This document shows, piece after piece, positions 25,707 through 34,578 of a stretch of DNA of 64,000 nucleotides. Positions within the stretch are counted from its first letter, which is position 1. Each line of letters starts with the position of its first letter. The position numbers and the translations under genes are program-made. A model generated the notes under the pieces. It made no database searches. It worked only from the letters and a program-made list of their open reading frames with translations, and was not told the DNA's origin. Source of the DNA: Solobacterium sp. (GTDB taxonomy: Bacteria > Bacillota_I > Bacilli_A > Erysipelotrichales > Erysipelotrichaceae). Location: assembly GCA_017469885.1 (NCBI GenBank), contig JAFUFO010000038.1:186001-250000 (forward strand), read 5' to 3'.

Positions 25707-26924
25707 TTATGATGCGATGCGGTTCAGAAGTTCCCGCACACTGCAGCCTTCTTTCTCCGCCGCAGCTGCCAGATCATCATATTCATACTTCGATCGGCTC
25801 ACACCGTATCCTTCCGCATACTTGCGGCGGATCGGTCCGAATTCGGTTTCTTCGGTTTCCACACGGCGGTCAAGAATCATGCGGTTGTAGGTTCTGTGAC
25901 GAATGCCCAGCGTGGTCGAGTTGCGGAAGATGAGTTCTGCCATGCGTACCCGGTCGCGCGGATCACACATCACGGTCACGAGTGTTCCCGGCCGTGTTTT
26001 TTTCATCTGGATCGGTGTGGTGAATACTTCGTATGCGCCGTGTGAAAGCAGCTGTCCCGTCACAAAGCCAAGCTCTTCGCCGGTCATGTCATCGACATTG
26101 AAATTCAGTTCGCAGACTTCCGCTTCCCTTGCCTCTTCCTTTCCCACGAAAATACGTACGCAGTTGGCAATCGCAAAATCCTTTGTGCCCATGCCGTATC
26201 CGATCTTCTCCGAGATCATCGTCGGCATCGGTCCGAAGGAAGACACAAAGTGTTTCAGAAGCGCGGCTCCGGTCGGCGTGCAGAGTTCCCCTTCCACTTC
26301 CTGCCGGCTGTAGGTCGGAATTCCCTGCAGGATCAGCGCAGCCGCAGGTGCCGGCACCGGCAGAATACCGTGAGCACACTTCACGGTGCCGCGTCCGACA
26401 TGAACGGGAGATGCGGTGATTTCACATTCTCCGAGCTTATCCAGAAGATAGGAAACTGCGGTGATATCCGCCACCGCATCCATTGTGCCGACTTCATGAA
26501 AATGAATCTCTTCCACCGGAACGCCATGAACGCTGCTTTCCGCTTCCGCAATGATCTGATAAACCGCACGCACGTGTTCTTTAACGCGGCTGTTTACCGT
26601 CAGATGGTCTTCGATAATATGTTCGATTCCATGCAGAGAACGATGCGAATGCATGTGTCCGCCGTGTTCATGCACATCATGATCATGATCGTGATGATGT
26701 TCATGCATGTGCTCATCTTCTTCAGTCCCGTTTACCTCTACATGCAGGTGGCTTCCGTGAATGCCGCACTTCTCCGTCGTCTCCGCCCGAAATACAACAT
26801 CCGGTATTCCCAGACTGTTGAGCTCTTCAATAATCTGATCACGGTCTTCGAACAGATCAATCAGCGCTCCGCTCAGCATATCGCCGGCCGCGCCCATTCC
26901 GCAGTCAATGAATAAACGTTTCAT
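25707..26924 (-). CDS. larC: Nickel-pincer cofactor biosynthesis protein LarC
   Basis: LarC inserts nickel into the pyridinium dithiocarboxylate cofactor of lactate racemase-type enzymes. The 405-aa protein starts MKRLFIDCGMGAAGDMLSGA at ATG 26924 (AGAGGAC ribosome site); the longer reading to 26945 is less likely. A His-rich stretch (EHMHEHHHDHDHDVHEHGGH, residues ~78-97) fits metal handling. The catalytic-type segment FHEVGTMDAVADI is present. The frame is intact, unlike the split larC1/larC2 of lactobacilli. No larA, larB or larE is present nearby, so the target enzyme must be elsewhere. Confidence 0.9.
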   Translation of the reverse strand: MKRLFIDCGMGAAGDMLSGALIDLFEDRDQIIEELNSLGIPDVVFRAETTEKCGIHGSHLHVEVNGTEEDEHMHEHHHDHDHDVHEHGGHMHSHRSLHGIEHIIEDHLTVNSRVKEHVRAVYQIIAEAESSVHGVPVEEIHFHEVGTMDAVADITAVSYLLDKLGECEITASPVHVGRGTVKCAHGILPVPAPAAALILQGIPTYSRQEVEGELCTPTGAALLKHFVSSFGPMPTMISEKIGYGMGTKDFAIANCVRIFVGKEEAREAEVCELNFNVDDMTGEELGFVTGQLLSHGAYEVFTTPIQMKKTRPGTLVTVMCDPRDRVRMAELIFRNSTTLGIRHRTYNRMILDRRVETEETEFGPIRRKYAEGYGVSRSKYEYDDLAAAAEKEGCSVRELLNRIAS

Positions 26925-26942
26925 ATACTTTGTCCTCTTATC

Positions 26943-26971
26943 CAAAAAAAGATTCCGATTGCCCGGAATCT
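26943..26971 (-). terminator. Terminator of the coiled-coil protein gene
   Basis: An 8-bp stem AGATTCCG/CGGAATCT is followed on the minus strand by seven Ts. Confidence 0.85.
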
Positions 26972-26980
26972 ATCCCCATA

Positions 26981-28255
26981 TTACTGTTCGAATACAACTG
27001 TACGCCGGAAGCCGGTGCGCTCCTCCCTTGTGTCATACAGCAGCTGTGTGTCGAGTGATACACCGGCGCCTTCCAGATACCGGCAGGCCCCCTGACCTGC
27101 GGCACATAACGGGCCGCTTGCGAAGAAGATTGCCTCTACCAGTTCCTTTCCGGAGATGCCGTCCACATCCAGGATCCTCCGGAACTCTGACGAAGAAGAG
27201 ATCCATGCGGTAAGCAGATCCTCTGCTCTTGCGACAGCGGCGATGTACGCACTTTCAATTTCTTCCGGCTGCGCGGATGTTTCCCGGCGGATTGCCTCAA
27301 GGCGGGCCGCAAGAATTTCAACCCGCAGATCAAGATTGCTGATCATACGATGACCGCCGTCAAGTGCCTGCTGTGCTTCTTCCAGATTCTTTCTGGATTT
27401 GCCGATCGAGTTCATCAGATCATTGACGTTGGGTTTCCCTGCTTCCTGCGAAGCAAGGCTTTCCAATGTATCTTCCAGTTTTTTCAGCTGGTCGGTTTTG
27501 TCATTAAGCTGACTTGCGAGACTGTCATGTTCGCCGGTCAGCCGTTTTTCTTCCAGTTCCTGAAGACGGCTTGTCGTCGGTGAGAGTTCGGCATTTGTCA
27601 TTGCCCGCTCTGCCCGAAGCGCTTCAATCCGTGCAGCGAGATCCCGAAGCCGTGCGGTATCCTGTTCGATATCCAGTTTCAGCGACCCGGTTCTCTCTTC
27701 TGCAGCGCGGATCTGTGCACTGTTGTCCGTCTGCCCGCGGCGGGATTCCAGCGCACGCTCATACTCCCGGATTTCTTCTTCAATCAGACGGATCTTTCGA
27801 AGCCGGTCCGTGTTTTCCTTCTGAACCCATTCTTTCTGAACATTCGCATTCCGCATCGCTGTCTCCAGACGGTTGCGTTCTTTCTGTGCCCCGGCCGGCT
27901 TGCTGTTGAGATGGCGGAACCGGCGGATATCACGAAGATATGCCTGCCGCTTTTCCTCAAAATAGTTCCGGCTGATGGCAGGATAGGTCTGATACGATGC
28001 GATCAGACGTTCCAGCCAGTCGAGATTGTCGACACGCGGGCTGTCCGGCAGAAGCTCATTGCACTCCCCGGAATTGCCGAATAACACAAGAACACCGAAC
28101 GGTTGCTCGGCGTTAATTGCATGGCTGTTAAAAATATTATCCGGATTGGAAGATTCTGAAAGCAGGTCTGCCTTGCGGATCAGATCTGTCTCTTTTACCC
28201 TCCGGAGGATGGTAATAAGTTCCTCCGGTTTACGTCTGATGTGCGTAACTGCCAT
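26981..28255 (-). CDS. Coiled-coil protein of unknown function
   Basis: The 424-aa protein has an N-terminal ~110-residue folded part (MAVTHIRRKPEELITILRRV), then about 200 residues of heptad-rich, highly charged helix (~110-310, such as RLRDLAARIEALRAERAM), and a C-terminal part ending FRRTVVFEQ. There is no signal or membrane segment. The layout resembles a cytoplasmic structural or SMC-hinge-like protein, but no ATPase motif is visible. A GAGGGC ribosome site precedes ATG 28255. It is divergent from azlC. Confidence 0.65.
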   Translation of the reverse strand: MAVTHIRRKPEELITILRRVKETDLIRKADLLSESSNPDNIFNSHAINAEQPFGVLVLFGNSGECNELLPDSPRVDNLDWLERLIASYQTYPAISRNYFEEKRQAYLRDIRRFRHLNSKPAGAQKERNRLETAMRNANVQKEWVQKENTDRLRKIRLIEEEIREYERALESRRGQTDNSAQIRAAEERTGSLKLDIEQDTARLRDLAARIEALRAERAMTNAELSPTTSRLQELEEKRLTGEHDSLASQLNDKTDQLKKLEDTLESLASQEAGKPNVNDLMNSIGKSRKNLEEAQQALDGGHRMISNLDLRVEILAARLEAIRRETSAQPEEIESAYIAAVARAEDLLTAWISSSSEFRRILDVDGISGKELVEAIFFASGPLCAAGQGACRYLEGAGVSLDTQLLYDTREERTGFRRTVVFEQ

Positions 28256-28313
28256 GCCCTCATTCTACATCATTTGGTCACCAATCAACACTGAAAAAGC
28301 CCATTTTTGTTTC

Positions 28314-28345
28314 ATTTCCAACGATTTTTGGTTTGATTTCCAACG
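28314..28345. repeat. Direct repeat ATTTCCAACG upstream of azlC
   Basis: Two exact copies of ATTTCCAACG (28314-28323 and 28336-28345) are 22 bp apart, about two helical turns, in the divergent intergenic region. Such phasing can mark a regulator binding site. The regulator is unknown. Confidence 0.4.
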
Positions 28346-28439
28346 TTTTTTCAGTCATCGATATGAAAGCTGAAAAATGTATGCGCTTTCCGGGCATTTC
28401 CGTTGCATGTTCCACCCGTTTTGCCGCAAAATATGCCGT

Positions 28440-29141
28440 ATGAGTCTGCATCCTGAAAGTGTTCGCCTTGCCGCGAAAGATTCCATTCCGGTTCTTACCG
28501 GCTATGTTCTGCTCGGCATGGCTTACGGCATCTTTATGAATACCAGCGGATTTCCCTGGTACTATCCCGTCATAATGGCAATCGTCATTTACGGGGGTTC
28601 TCTGGAATTTGTCGCGGTGTCCCTGCTTCTGAGCCGGTTTGCGCCGCTTCAGACGTTTCTGCTTGCCTTTATGATTCAGGCAAGGCATCTGTTTTACGGA
28701 CTCGCCATGCTGGAAAAATACCATGGGGCAGGAACCCGTAAATTCTATCTGATCTATGCTCTCACGGATGAAACCTTCGCGGTTGCCGGAAGCCGTGTTC
28801 TGCCGGACAACATTAATAAATATGATTACTATTTTACGCTGTCCCTGCTTGACCACTGTTACTGGGTCACCGGCGCAGCGCTCGGCGGTATCTTCGGATC
28901 CTTTCTGCCGTTTGACACCACCGGTCTTGATTTCATGATGACCGCAATGTTTGTCGTAATCTTTCTGGACACCTGGATGCGGGAAAAGAGTCATCTTTCT
29001 TCCCTGATCGGATTCGGTGCTTCCTTTCTCTGCCTTGTGCTGTTCGGCGCAGACGGTTTTATCATTCCGTCCATGTGCGTGATTCTCTGTTTTCTGCTTG
29101 TATTCCGTAAGACGATCGCGGAAAAAGGAGGTTTCGAATGA
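28440..29141 (+). CDS. azlC: Branched-chain amino acid exporter, large subunit AzlC
   Basis: AzlC and AzlD together export branched-chain amino acids or analogues such as azaleucine. I take ATG 28440 as the start (233 aa, MSLHPESVRLAAKDSIPVLT); upstream in-frame ATGs add a non-membrane, Cys-rich stretch unlike the family. There are about five hydrophobic segments and the family motif FMIQARHLFYGLAML with DETFAV after it. The ribosome site is weak. The stop overlaps the azlD start (ATGA). Confidence 0.88.
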   Translation: MSLHPESVRLAAKDSIPVLTGYVLLGMAYGIFMNTSGFPWYYPVIMAIVIYGGSLEFVAVSLLLSRFAPLQTFLLAFMIQARHLFYGLAMLEKYHGAGTRKFYLIYALTDETFAVAGSRVLPDNINKYDYYFTLSLLDHCYWVTGAALGGIFGSFLPFDTTGLDFMMTAMFVVIFLDTWMREKSHLSSLIGFGASFLCLVLFGADGFIIPSMCVILCFLLVFRKTIAEKGGFE

Positions 29142-29473
29142 GTCCCCAGACGATTCCCCAGCAGGTCATCACGATCCTGCTGTGCACTGCCGCAACAATA
29201 CTTACGCGGTTCCTGCCGTTCCTTCTGTTCGGTCGTTCCGACCATGTGCCGCCGATCATCACCTATCTTGGCAAGGCACTTCCCTCCGCCGTGTTTGCGA
29301 TGCTGGTGGTGTACTGTCTGAAGAATGTATCCGTTACCGTGTCTCCCTTCGGCATTCCGGAACTGATCGGCATTACTGCCACTGCACTCATGCATCTCTG
29401 GAAGCGGAATACACTGCTTTCCATGTTTACCGGAACGCTGTTTTACATGCTGGTGATCCGGTTTCTGTTCTGA
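29138..29473 (+). CDS. azlD: Branched-chain amino acid exporter, small subunit AzlD
   Basis: The 111-aa protein has four hydrophobic segments with the family stretch LTRFLPFLLFGRS and LGKALPSAVFAML. It is translationally coupled to azlC through a 4-bp overlap, with a GGAGG site inside the end of azlC. The pair forms the AzlCD complex in the membrane. Confidence 0.88.
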   Translation: MSPQTIPQQVITILLCTAATILTRFLPFLLFGRSDHVPPIITYLGKALPSAVFAMLVVYCLKNVSVTVSPFGIPELIGITATALMHLWKRNTLLSMFTGTLFYMLVIRFLF

Positions 29474-29495
29474 TTGTTTATCTGATTTCATACAT

Positions 29496-29521
29496 GTGCA
29501 GACAAGATCTGCACATTTTTT
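29496..29521 (+). terminator. Terminator of azlCD
   Basis: A 7-bp stem GTGCAGA/TCTGCAC is followed by ATTTTTT. Confidence 0.75.
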
Positions 29522-29600
29522 AAAGACAGCCTTATCCAATCCTCCGCAAATTCACTACAATAATCAGTATCTGCAGTGAAAACGCAGACGGAGAACCTGA

Positions 29601-30509
29601 ATGATGAAACTGAATTTTAGAAAACAGCTGCCGTTACTGCTTGTCACGGCATTATGTGCCGGCTGTGCCGGTGCTTCCGGAGCGGCAGCACCTGCCGCAT
29701 CGGCGAACGGCCGGCTTGTCAGCACGGTCACCAGGTATGTGAAATATATCGGCAGCGGAGACTGGGTTGTATCCCAGCAGATGGAATACCAGTACGAAAA
29801 CGGATACCCGGTCATCATGAAGCGGACGGAGAACGGTTCCGAGGTTCCGGCGGAATTTACGTATTCCTATACATTTGAAAATGATCTCCCCGTATCCATG
29901 GAACTGTATGATGCCCACACCGGACAGATAACCCGGACGGAATATAATGAGGGCCGCGTATGGCGTGTGGAGTCTTCTGATCCGGATGGAATATTCGAAT
30001 CCGAAAAACTTTTCCAGTACGGTATCGGCGGTCCCTTCTTTACCGATGTGCTTCATGTCAACCGTGAGAATTCCTTCATCGACGGTATCAGTGCCGGTGC
30101 CACAATGGAAGAAATTGATGCGGTCAGCGTATATACAGAAAACGGACTGCTGGCAAAAACCAGCAATTCCGGACTGTATGCAAACTGGAATGACGGCGAT
30201 GAGAAAGAATGGATGCGGTTTAACGGAACCTATACGGTGGAATATGAAGACGGTATCGCATCGGATACCTCCGCAGTATACCGGGCCGGTCCTTCCGGCT
30301 CAAACAGTCACTTTGAAGTGAAGAAGGAAAACGGGCTTGTGACCGAAGTCATCCGCAGCGACAGTATGGAAGGTCAGGAACCGGCAGAACAGGAAAAGAT
30401 TGTCTTTACCTATACGGATACGGAGATTGATGCGGCACGCTATACTTCCATGATTAATTATTTCCTGCTGGACGGCGGGCAGACATTCTACATTTACAAC
30501 TGGTACTGA
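29601..30509 (+). CDS. Lipoprotein of unknown function
   Basis: The 302-aa product has a signal peptide ending in lipobox LCAGC (Cys22). The mature part is rich in Tyr and Glu with beta strands of the type YENGYPVIMKRTENGSEV, resembling YD-repeat-like or beta-sheet surface domains. A GGAGAACC site precedes ATG 29601. It is monocistronic, between two terminators. Function is unknown. Confidence 0.75.
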   Translation: MMKLNFRKQLPLLLVTALCAGCAGASGAAAPAASANGRLVSTVTRYVKYIGSGDWVVSQQMEYQYENGYPVIMKRTENGSEVPAEFTYSYTFENDLPVSMELYDAHTGQITRTEYNEGRVWRVESSDPDGIFESEKLFQYGIGGPFFTDVLHVNRENSFIDGISAGATMEEIDAVSVYTENGLLAKTSNSGLYANWNDGDEKEWMRFNGTYTVEYEDGIASDTSAVYRAGPSGSNSHFEVKKENGLVTEVIRSDSMEGQEPAEQEKIVFTYTDTEIDAARYTSMINYFLLDGGQTFYIYNWY

Positions 30510-30510
30510 A

Positions 30511-30537
30511 AACAAAAAACGGCTCAGCCGTTTTTTT
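30511..30537. terminator. Bidirectional terminator between convergent genes
   Basis: Stem ACGGCT/AGCCGT flanked by an A-run and seven Ts, serving the lipoprotein gene and the convergent membrane protein gene. Confidence 0.85.
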
Positions 30538-30545
30538 GTATTCCG

Positions 30546-31220
30546 TCAGTTACGGTCCCGTTCTTTTGCGGTATCCAGCTCATATGCACGCTTCACGAAG
30601 CAATACATGAGGACAACGGAGATCAGCGTGACCAGATGATATACGGCGTTATAGTTGAAATCCCAGATCAGATGAAACTGAATGGATTTCACATTCTGCA
30701 GGACACTGGCCGCAATCAGAGCCGCAATCCCCCACAGTCCGATTGTCATATGCGGTTTTTCCCTGCGTGCCAGAAACAGCTTTATAATCAGAAAAATCAG
30801 TATTCCGCCGCAGTAGATCAGAAATAGAACAAAATCATTGGGCACATAAGATGAGAACATCTGCCGCAGGATGACAAAGACAACCGCAGATGCCGCAAAT
30901 GCCGGCACTGCTTTTTTGAGACATGCCGGTCCGTGAATCTCATAGAGAACCGATACCGCAAGGGACGCTGCCATGAATGCCATCACAATATAGAGAATGT
31001 CCCAGGTCCGGCTCCTTGCGGCGTCCGAAAGCTGAACGCCGTGGGCATAGGTGCCAAGCAGGCATACGAGCAGAAACAGACCGAAGGATGCGCCCCACAC
31101 ATATTTTCTTACGGCGGGTCCCTTCATGCGGAAAATATCGATCATCAGAATGACGGTAATCACGGCATTGAACAGATTGGTGGCCGCAGTTGTAATTTCA
31201 TAACCTGTTGTCAGCGACAC
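30546..31220 (-). CDS. Multi-pass membrane protein of unknown function
   Basis: The 224-aa protein starts at a GTG (31220) behind a GGAAGGAGGT ribosome site. It has about seven evenly spaced hydrophobic helices (e.g. ILYIVMAFMAASLAVSVLY, FVLFLIYCGGILIFLIIKLF) and a charged C-terminus. The layout recalls seven-helix integral proteins, but no motif identifies a function. It is divergent from the TetR regulator. Confidence 0.65.
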   Translation of the reverse strand: MSLTTGYEITTAATNLFNAVITVILMIDIFRMKGPAVRKYVWGASFGLFLLVCLLGTYAHGVQLSDAARSRTWDILYIVMAFMAASLAVSVLYEIHGPACLKKAVPAFAASAVVFVILRQMFSSYVPNDFVLFLIYCGGILIFLIIKLFLARREKPHMTIGLWGIAALIAASVLQNVKSIQFHLIWDFNYNAVYHLVTLISVVLMYCFVKRAYELDTAKERDRN

Positions 31221-31341
31221 AGACCGGCACCTCCTTCCCGTTTATGCACAACACTTAGTATTTTACCGCCGCGGCAGGAATGACTGCAATTTACATCCTC
31301 GGAATTTGCAAATCTTGATATCTGTGAATTTATTAACTAAA

Positions 31342-31360
31342 ATGAACATGTTCATATAAA
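31342..31360 (+). promoter_or_regulatory. TetR operator and -10 region
   Basis: A perfect 14-bp palindrome ATGAACATGTTCAT (31342-31355) overlaps the upstream edge of a TATAAA -10 box (31355-31360). The -10 ends 8 nt before the ATG of the TetR gene. The arrangement suggests autorepression of the operon by its own TetR protein. The -35 is weak. Confidence 0.65.
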
Positions 31361-31368
31361 GTGGTATT

Positions 31369-31902
31369 ATGCCGAAAGTAATTGACGGTCTTCAATCCAG
31401 AATCATGCAATCCGCAAGGGAACGGCTGTTTTCAACACCTCCCTCCTTTTCACTGCGTGCCATTGCGAAAGACTGCGGAATTGCGGTCGGCACAATCTAC
31501 AACTACTTTCCGAATAAGGAAACCCTGATTGCGTCTGTGTTTGCGGATGACTGGAATCACATCATCGCAGAGACTGAAGCCAGTATTTCCGCTTCGGAAG
31601 GAATTGAGGAAGGAGTTCGTGCGATTTATTCCGGTCTCGCCCGGTTCACGCAGTCGCACCGAACGGTATGGAACGCCTTTCCGTCATTCCCGGCTGCCGG
31701 CACCTATTTTCACAAAGGGCACCGGCTTCTCGTGGGACAGATTGAGCGCCTTCTCAACATGCTCTATGAACAGTTCGACAGAACACCGGATGCGGCAGGG
31801 CTTGTGCTTACGGCTGAGCTTCTGATTGCGGCATCCCAGCACTCGGAACTGTCCGAAGAGGAAATCATGCGTGTAATTCGACGACAGATAAAGGGGGAAT
31901 AA
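31369..31902 (+). CDS. TetR family transcriptional regulator
   Basis: The 177-aa protein has the N-terminal TetR HTH: FSLRAIAKDCGIAVGTIYNY followed by FPNKETLI (residues ~28-58). The C-terminal ligand-binding part is helical and unassigned. Family members are mostly repressors released by a small hydrophobic ligand. It is the first gene of a five-gene run, and the next ORF starts 3 bp after its stop. So the regulator is probably autoregulated together with the enzymes it controls. Confidence 0.9.
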   Translation: MPKVIDGLQSRIMQSARERLFSTPPSFSLRAIAKDCGIAVGTIYNYFPNKETLIASVFADDWNHIIAETEASISASEGIEEGVRAIYSGLARFTQSHRTVWNAFPSFPAAGTYFHKGHRLLVGQIERLLNMLYEQFDRTPDAAGLVLTAELLIAASQHSELSEEEIMRVIRRQIKGE

Positions 31903-31905
31903 TCA

Positions 31906-32841
31906 ATGTCCGGATTCAAAAATCTGCGTGTGGTAGACAACTTCTACCAGACATCGCTGTTTTTCCCGATGCCGGCAGTACTGATCAGCACACTGACCGA
32001 CGACGGAAAAACCACATGCGGCCCGTATTCTCTGCTTGCGCCGTTCTATGTCGCAGGCAAGGACTACTATGCATTCATCCTCGAGGCGCGCAATTCATCC
32101 AACACGGCGCAGAACCTCATCAAGCACAAGAAATGTGTCATCAACTTCCTGCCGGATGACCGCGGAACATTCAGGGAAATGGTTCGTCTCGGCTGGCCGG
32201 GAGACAAACCGGAAGAGAAGATGAAAGACTTCCGCTTCCATCTGGAAGACGGTCACCGCAAGGCGGAAGATCCCGACGGCGTATATCCGCAGGTCATTTC
32301 CGAAGCACTCCAGGCCGTGGAATGCACATGGGTCGACACCCTCGACAATGCGCAGGATACCCAGCCGCTTCCGGAAGGTCAGGATCATTATGTGCTCGAC
32401 AAATATCATGACTTCAACGGCATCACAACGCCGTACGGTGCACACTTCGTTCTGCGTATCGATAAGATCCTCATGAAGGAGAAATACTACAACGGTATCG
32501 TCAACGGTGTGAAGCGCTCCGACTTCCCGCCCCTGCCGGTCGACTACGGCTACCGGGATTCCAAAAACTTCTGGTATCACAAGCACCGGTGGATGCTGCC
32601 GGAACTTCTCCCGCAGCGTGAAACAACCGTCCAATCCGTACGCTATGCCGCCAACCGGCTTCAGACGGATGTGGAATTTACCGATGAAGCGCTTGCCATG
32701 CTCGTCAAGGTGCCGCGCATCTTCCTGCCGACCGCACTCAAGGGCTGCGTCAAATGGGCAGAAGAAAACAATGTCAAAAAGATTGATGTTGAGCAGATGA
32801 AGATCATCAACGACAAGCGTTCCAAGGAAAAAGGAAAGTAA
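31906..32841 (+). CDS. Flavin reductase-like domain protein
   Basis: The 311-aa protein has an N-terminal FMN-binding split-barrel of the flavin reductase type (~15-200): MPAVLISTLTDDGKTTCGPY followed by SLLAPFYVAG, and RNSSNTAQNLIKHKKCVINF. The C-terminal ~90 residues are extra and helical, carrying MLVKVPRIFLP. Family proteins bind FMN and either reduce it for a partner oxygenase or reductase or act directly. In an anaerobe it could feed electrons to reduction of an organic substrate. An AGGGGGAATAATCA site precedes the ATG. Confidence 0.8.
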   Translation: MSGFKNLRVVDNFYQTSLFFPMPAVLISTLTDDGKTTCGPYSLLAPFYVAGKDYYAFILEARNSSNTAQNLIKHKKCVINFLPDDRGTFREMVRLGWPGDKPEEKMKDFRFHLEDGHRKAEDPDGVYPQVISEALQAVECTWVDTLDNAQDTQPLPEGQDHYVLDKYHDFNGITTPYGAHFVLRIDKILMKEKYYNGIVNGVKRSDFPPLPVDYGYRDSKNFWYHKHRWMLPELLPQRETTVQSVRYAANRLQTDVEFTDEALAMLVKVPRIFLPTALKGCVKWAEENNVKKIDVEQMKIINDKRSKEKGK

Positions 32842-32883
32842 TCAGAATCACAGATTACGGCATTCAACAGGAGGATAAAAATA

Positions 32884-33747
32884 ATGAAAGTATTGCTTGC
32901 AGGTGCGTTCGGAAATCTCGGATTTGAGCTTCTGAAATGTCTGACCGCAGAAGGACACGAAGTCATTGCGGCAGATCTGAAGGAAAAGGAAAACAACGGA
33001 CTGGAAGGAAAATATTCCTTCCGTGCCATCGATGCCACAAACGCAAAGACACTGGAAGGTATCTGTGACGGATGCAACATCGTCATCACCACAATGGGCC
33101 TTACCGGCGCATCCACAAAGTTTACCGCATATGACATCGACTATCAGGGAAACATGAACCTGTACAACGAAGCGGTGAAAGCCGGCGTCAAGAAATTCAA
33201 TTACATCTCCGTCATTGCATGCAATGAACCGGGCGCAGAAAAGGTTCCGATGCTGCATGCGAAGTTCATGGTCGAGGAAGAGCTGAAGAAAGGCTCCATG
33301 GATTATGTCATCTACCGTCCGACCGGATACTTCTACGACATTGCCAAGGTATTCAAGCCTTACGTTGATAAAGGCGAGATGCAGCTGCTGAAAGGCTATC
33401 ACGGCGTCAAGGCAAACGTTGTCGACTGCCCTGACTTCGCAAAGTTCATCGTTGCGCACATGAACGATACCAACAAGACTTATGAAGTCGGCGGAAAGGA
33501 AACCTACACCTACGAGGAAATGGCAAAGATGTGCTTCCGCGCTGCCGGCAAACCGGTCATCATCAAGGACAGCCCGATCTGGATGTTCGGTCTGCTCGCA
33601 AATCTTCCGAAGATCAAGAAGGAAGGAAAGCACGACATCATCCTGTTCTCCAAGTGGACGCTGTCCCATGATCTCGTCGGAAAAGATGTTACCGGCGATG
33701 CATCCTTTGCGGAATATATCAAAGAATACTTCGGAGGCAAGGCATAA
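32884..33747 (+). CDS. Atypical SDR, NAD(P)-binding oxidoreductase
   Basis: The 287-aa Rossmann protein has an N-terminal nucleotide loop AGAFGNLGFELL (residues 6-17) and an acidic residue after strand 2 (AADLKEKEN). The region where classic SDRs have YxxxK instead reads MLHAKFMVEEELKKGSMDYV, and is followed by IYRPTGYF. This is the NmrA/atypical SDR type, which includes reductases and redox sensors. It has a strong AGGAGG site. It is followed by the 5-alpha-reductase-like gene with a 1-bp overlap, implying coupled synthesis. Confidence 0.82.
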   Translation: MKVLLAGAFGNLGFELLKCLTAEGHEVIAADLKEKENNGLEGKYSFRAIDATNAKTLEGICDGCNIVITTMGLTGASTKFTAYDIDYQGNMNLYNEAVKAGVKKFNYISVIACNEPGAEKVPMLHAKFMVEEELKKGSMDYVIYRPTGYFYDIAKVFKPYVDKGEMQLLKGYHGVKANVVDCPDFAKFIVAHMNDTNKTYEVGGKETYTYEEMAKMCFRAAGKPVIIKDSPIWMFGLLANLPKIKKEGKHDIILFSKWTLSHDLVGKDVTGDASFAEYIKEYFGGKA

Positions 33748-34574
33748 TGTTCAAACTTGATCCCTCCTATATCGGCAAAGTATGGCCTGCCTTCATGTGG
33801 GGCGTTATGCTCGTTGCGGCAATCGGCTGCTGCATGGGCTTCAAGGAATTTGTCTGGTTCATGTCCGTCGGCTACGGCTTTGCGGTCATGTGCATCGGCA
33901 TCTACCTGCTTGCCTTCGGTCTCATCACTCATACGATTACGCTGGCAACCGCGATCATGGCAATTCTGTTCATCATCTACGGTTACCGTCTCGGCGGTTA
34001 TATTCTCAAGCGTGAGCTTACCAATGCCCACTACCGCAAGAAGCTGGAATCCACCGGTTCTGCAAAGGCAATGCCGCTTCCGGTTTCCCTCTGCATGTGG
34101 ATTTACTCCATGTGGATGTATACCGCACAGACTTCCGCAGTCACCTATCGTTTCATGAACCGGGCAAATGACAACATCTTTGCCTGGATCGGAATCATCA
34201 TCATGATCGTTGCGATCATCGGTGAAGCAACCGCAGATGCACAGAAGTCCGCCGCAAAGAAGATCAATCCGAAGCGGTTCTGCGACACCGGACTCTACAA
34301 AATTGTCCGCTGCCCGAACTACTTCTGTGAGATTCTGTTCTGGTTCGGCGTCACCGTATCCGGTATCGGAGCGGTACAGGGAAAACAGTGGATCATGGTT
34401 CTGCTTGCATTTGCGCTCATCACCTATGTCATGTTCAACTCCGCACAGCGTCTTGAACTCCGTCATGAAAAGACATACGGTCTTGACCCGGAATATCAGA
34501 AGTATTCGGACACCGTTCCCCTTCTGATTCCGTTCTCAAAGCAGTATCATTCTTTCCCGGTATACAGAGACTGA
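33747..34574 (+). CDS. DUF1295 / steroid 5-alpha-reductase-fold membrane enzyme
   Basis: The 275-aa protein has six to seven membrane helices and the C-terminal signature of the steroid 5-alpha-reductase/isoprenylcysteine methyltransferase superfamily: RFCDTGLYKIVRCPNYFCEI at ~172-191, then LFWFG, and later RLELRHEKTYGLDPEYQKYS. In SRD5A enzymes the equivalent Asn-Tyr and Glu bind NADPH and the steroid. DUF1295 members reduce a C=C bond next to a carbonyl in steroids or lipids, or are uncharacterised. Position in an SDR/flavin-protein operon under TetR control supports a reductase role. The substrate is unknown. Confidence 0.82.
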   Translation: MFKLDPSYIGKVWPAFMWGVMLVAAIGCCMGFKEFVWFMSVGYGFAVMCIGIYLLAFGLITHTITLATAIMAILFIIYGYRLGGYILKRELTNAHYRKKLESTGSAKAMPLPVSLCMWIYSMWMYTAQTSAVTYRFMNRANDNIFAWIGIIIMIVAIIGEATADAQKSAAKKINPKRFCDTGLYKIVRCPNYFCEILFWFGVTVSGIGAVQGKQWIMVLLAFALITYVMFNSAQRLELRHEKTYGLDPEYQKYSDTVPLLIPFSKQYHSFPVYRD

Positions 34575-34578
34575 ATTT

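Noticed and set aside
26640-26720. Frameshift within larC, as in lactobacilli
   Set aside because: The frame is continuous through the His-rich region into the C-terminal half, so this larC is a single intact ORF.
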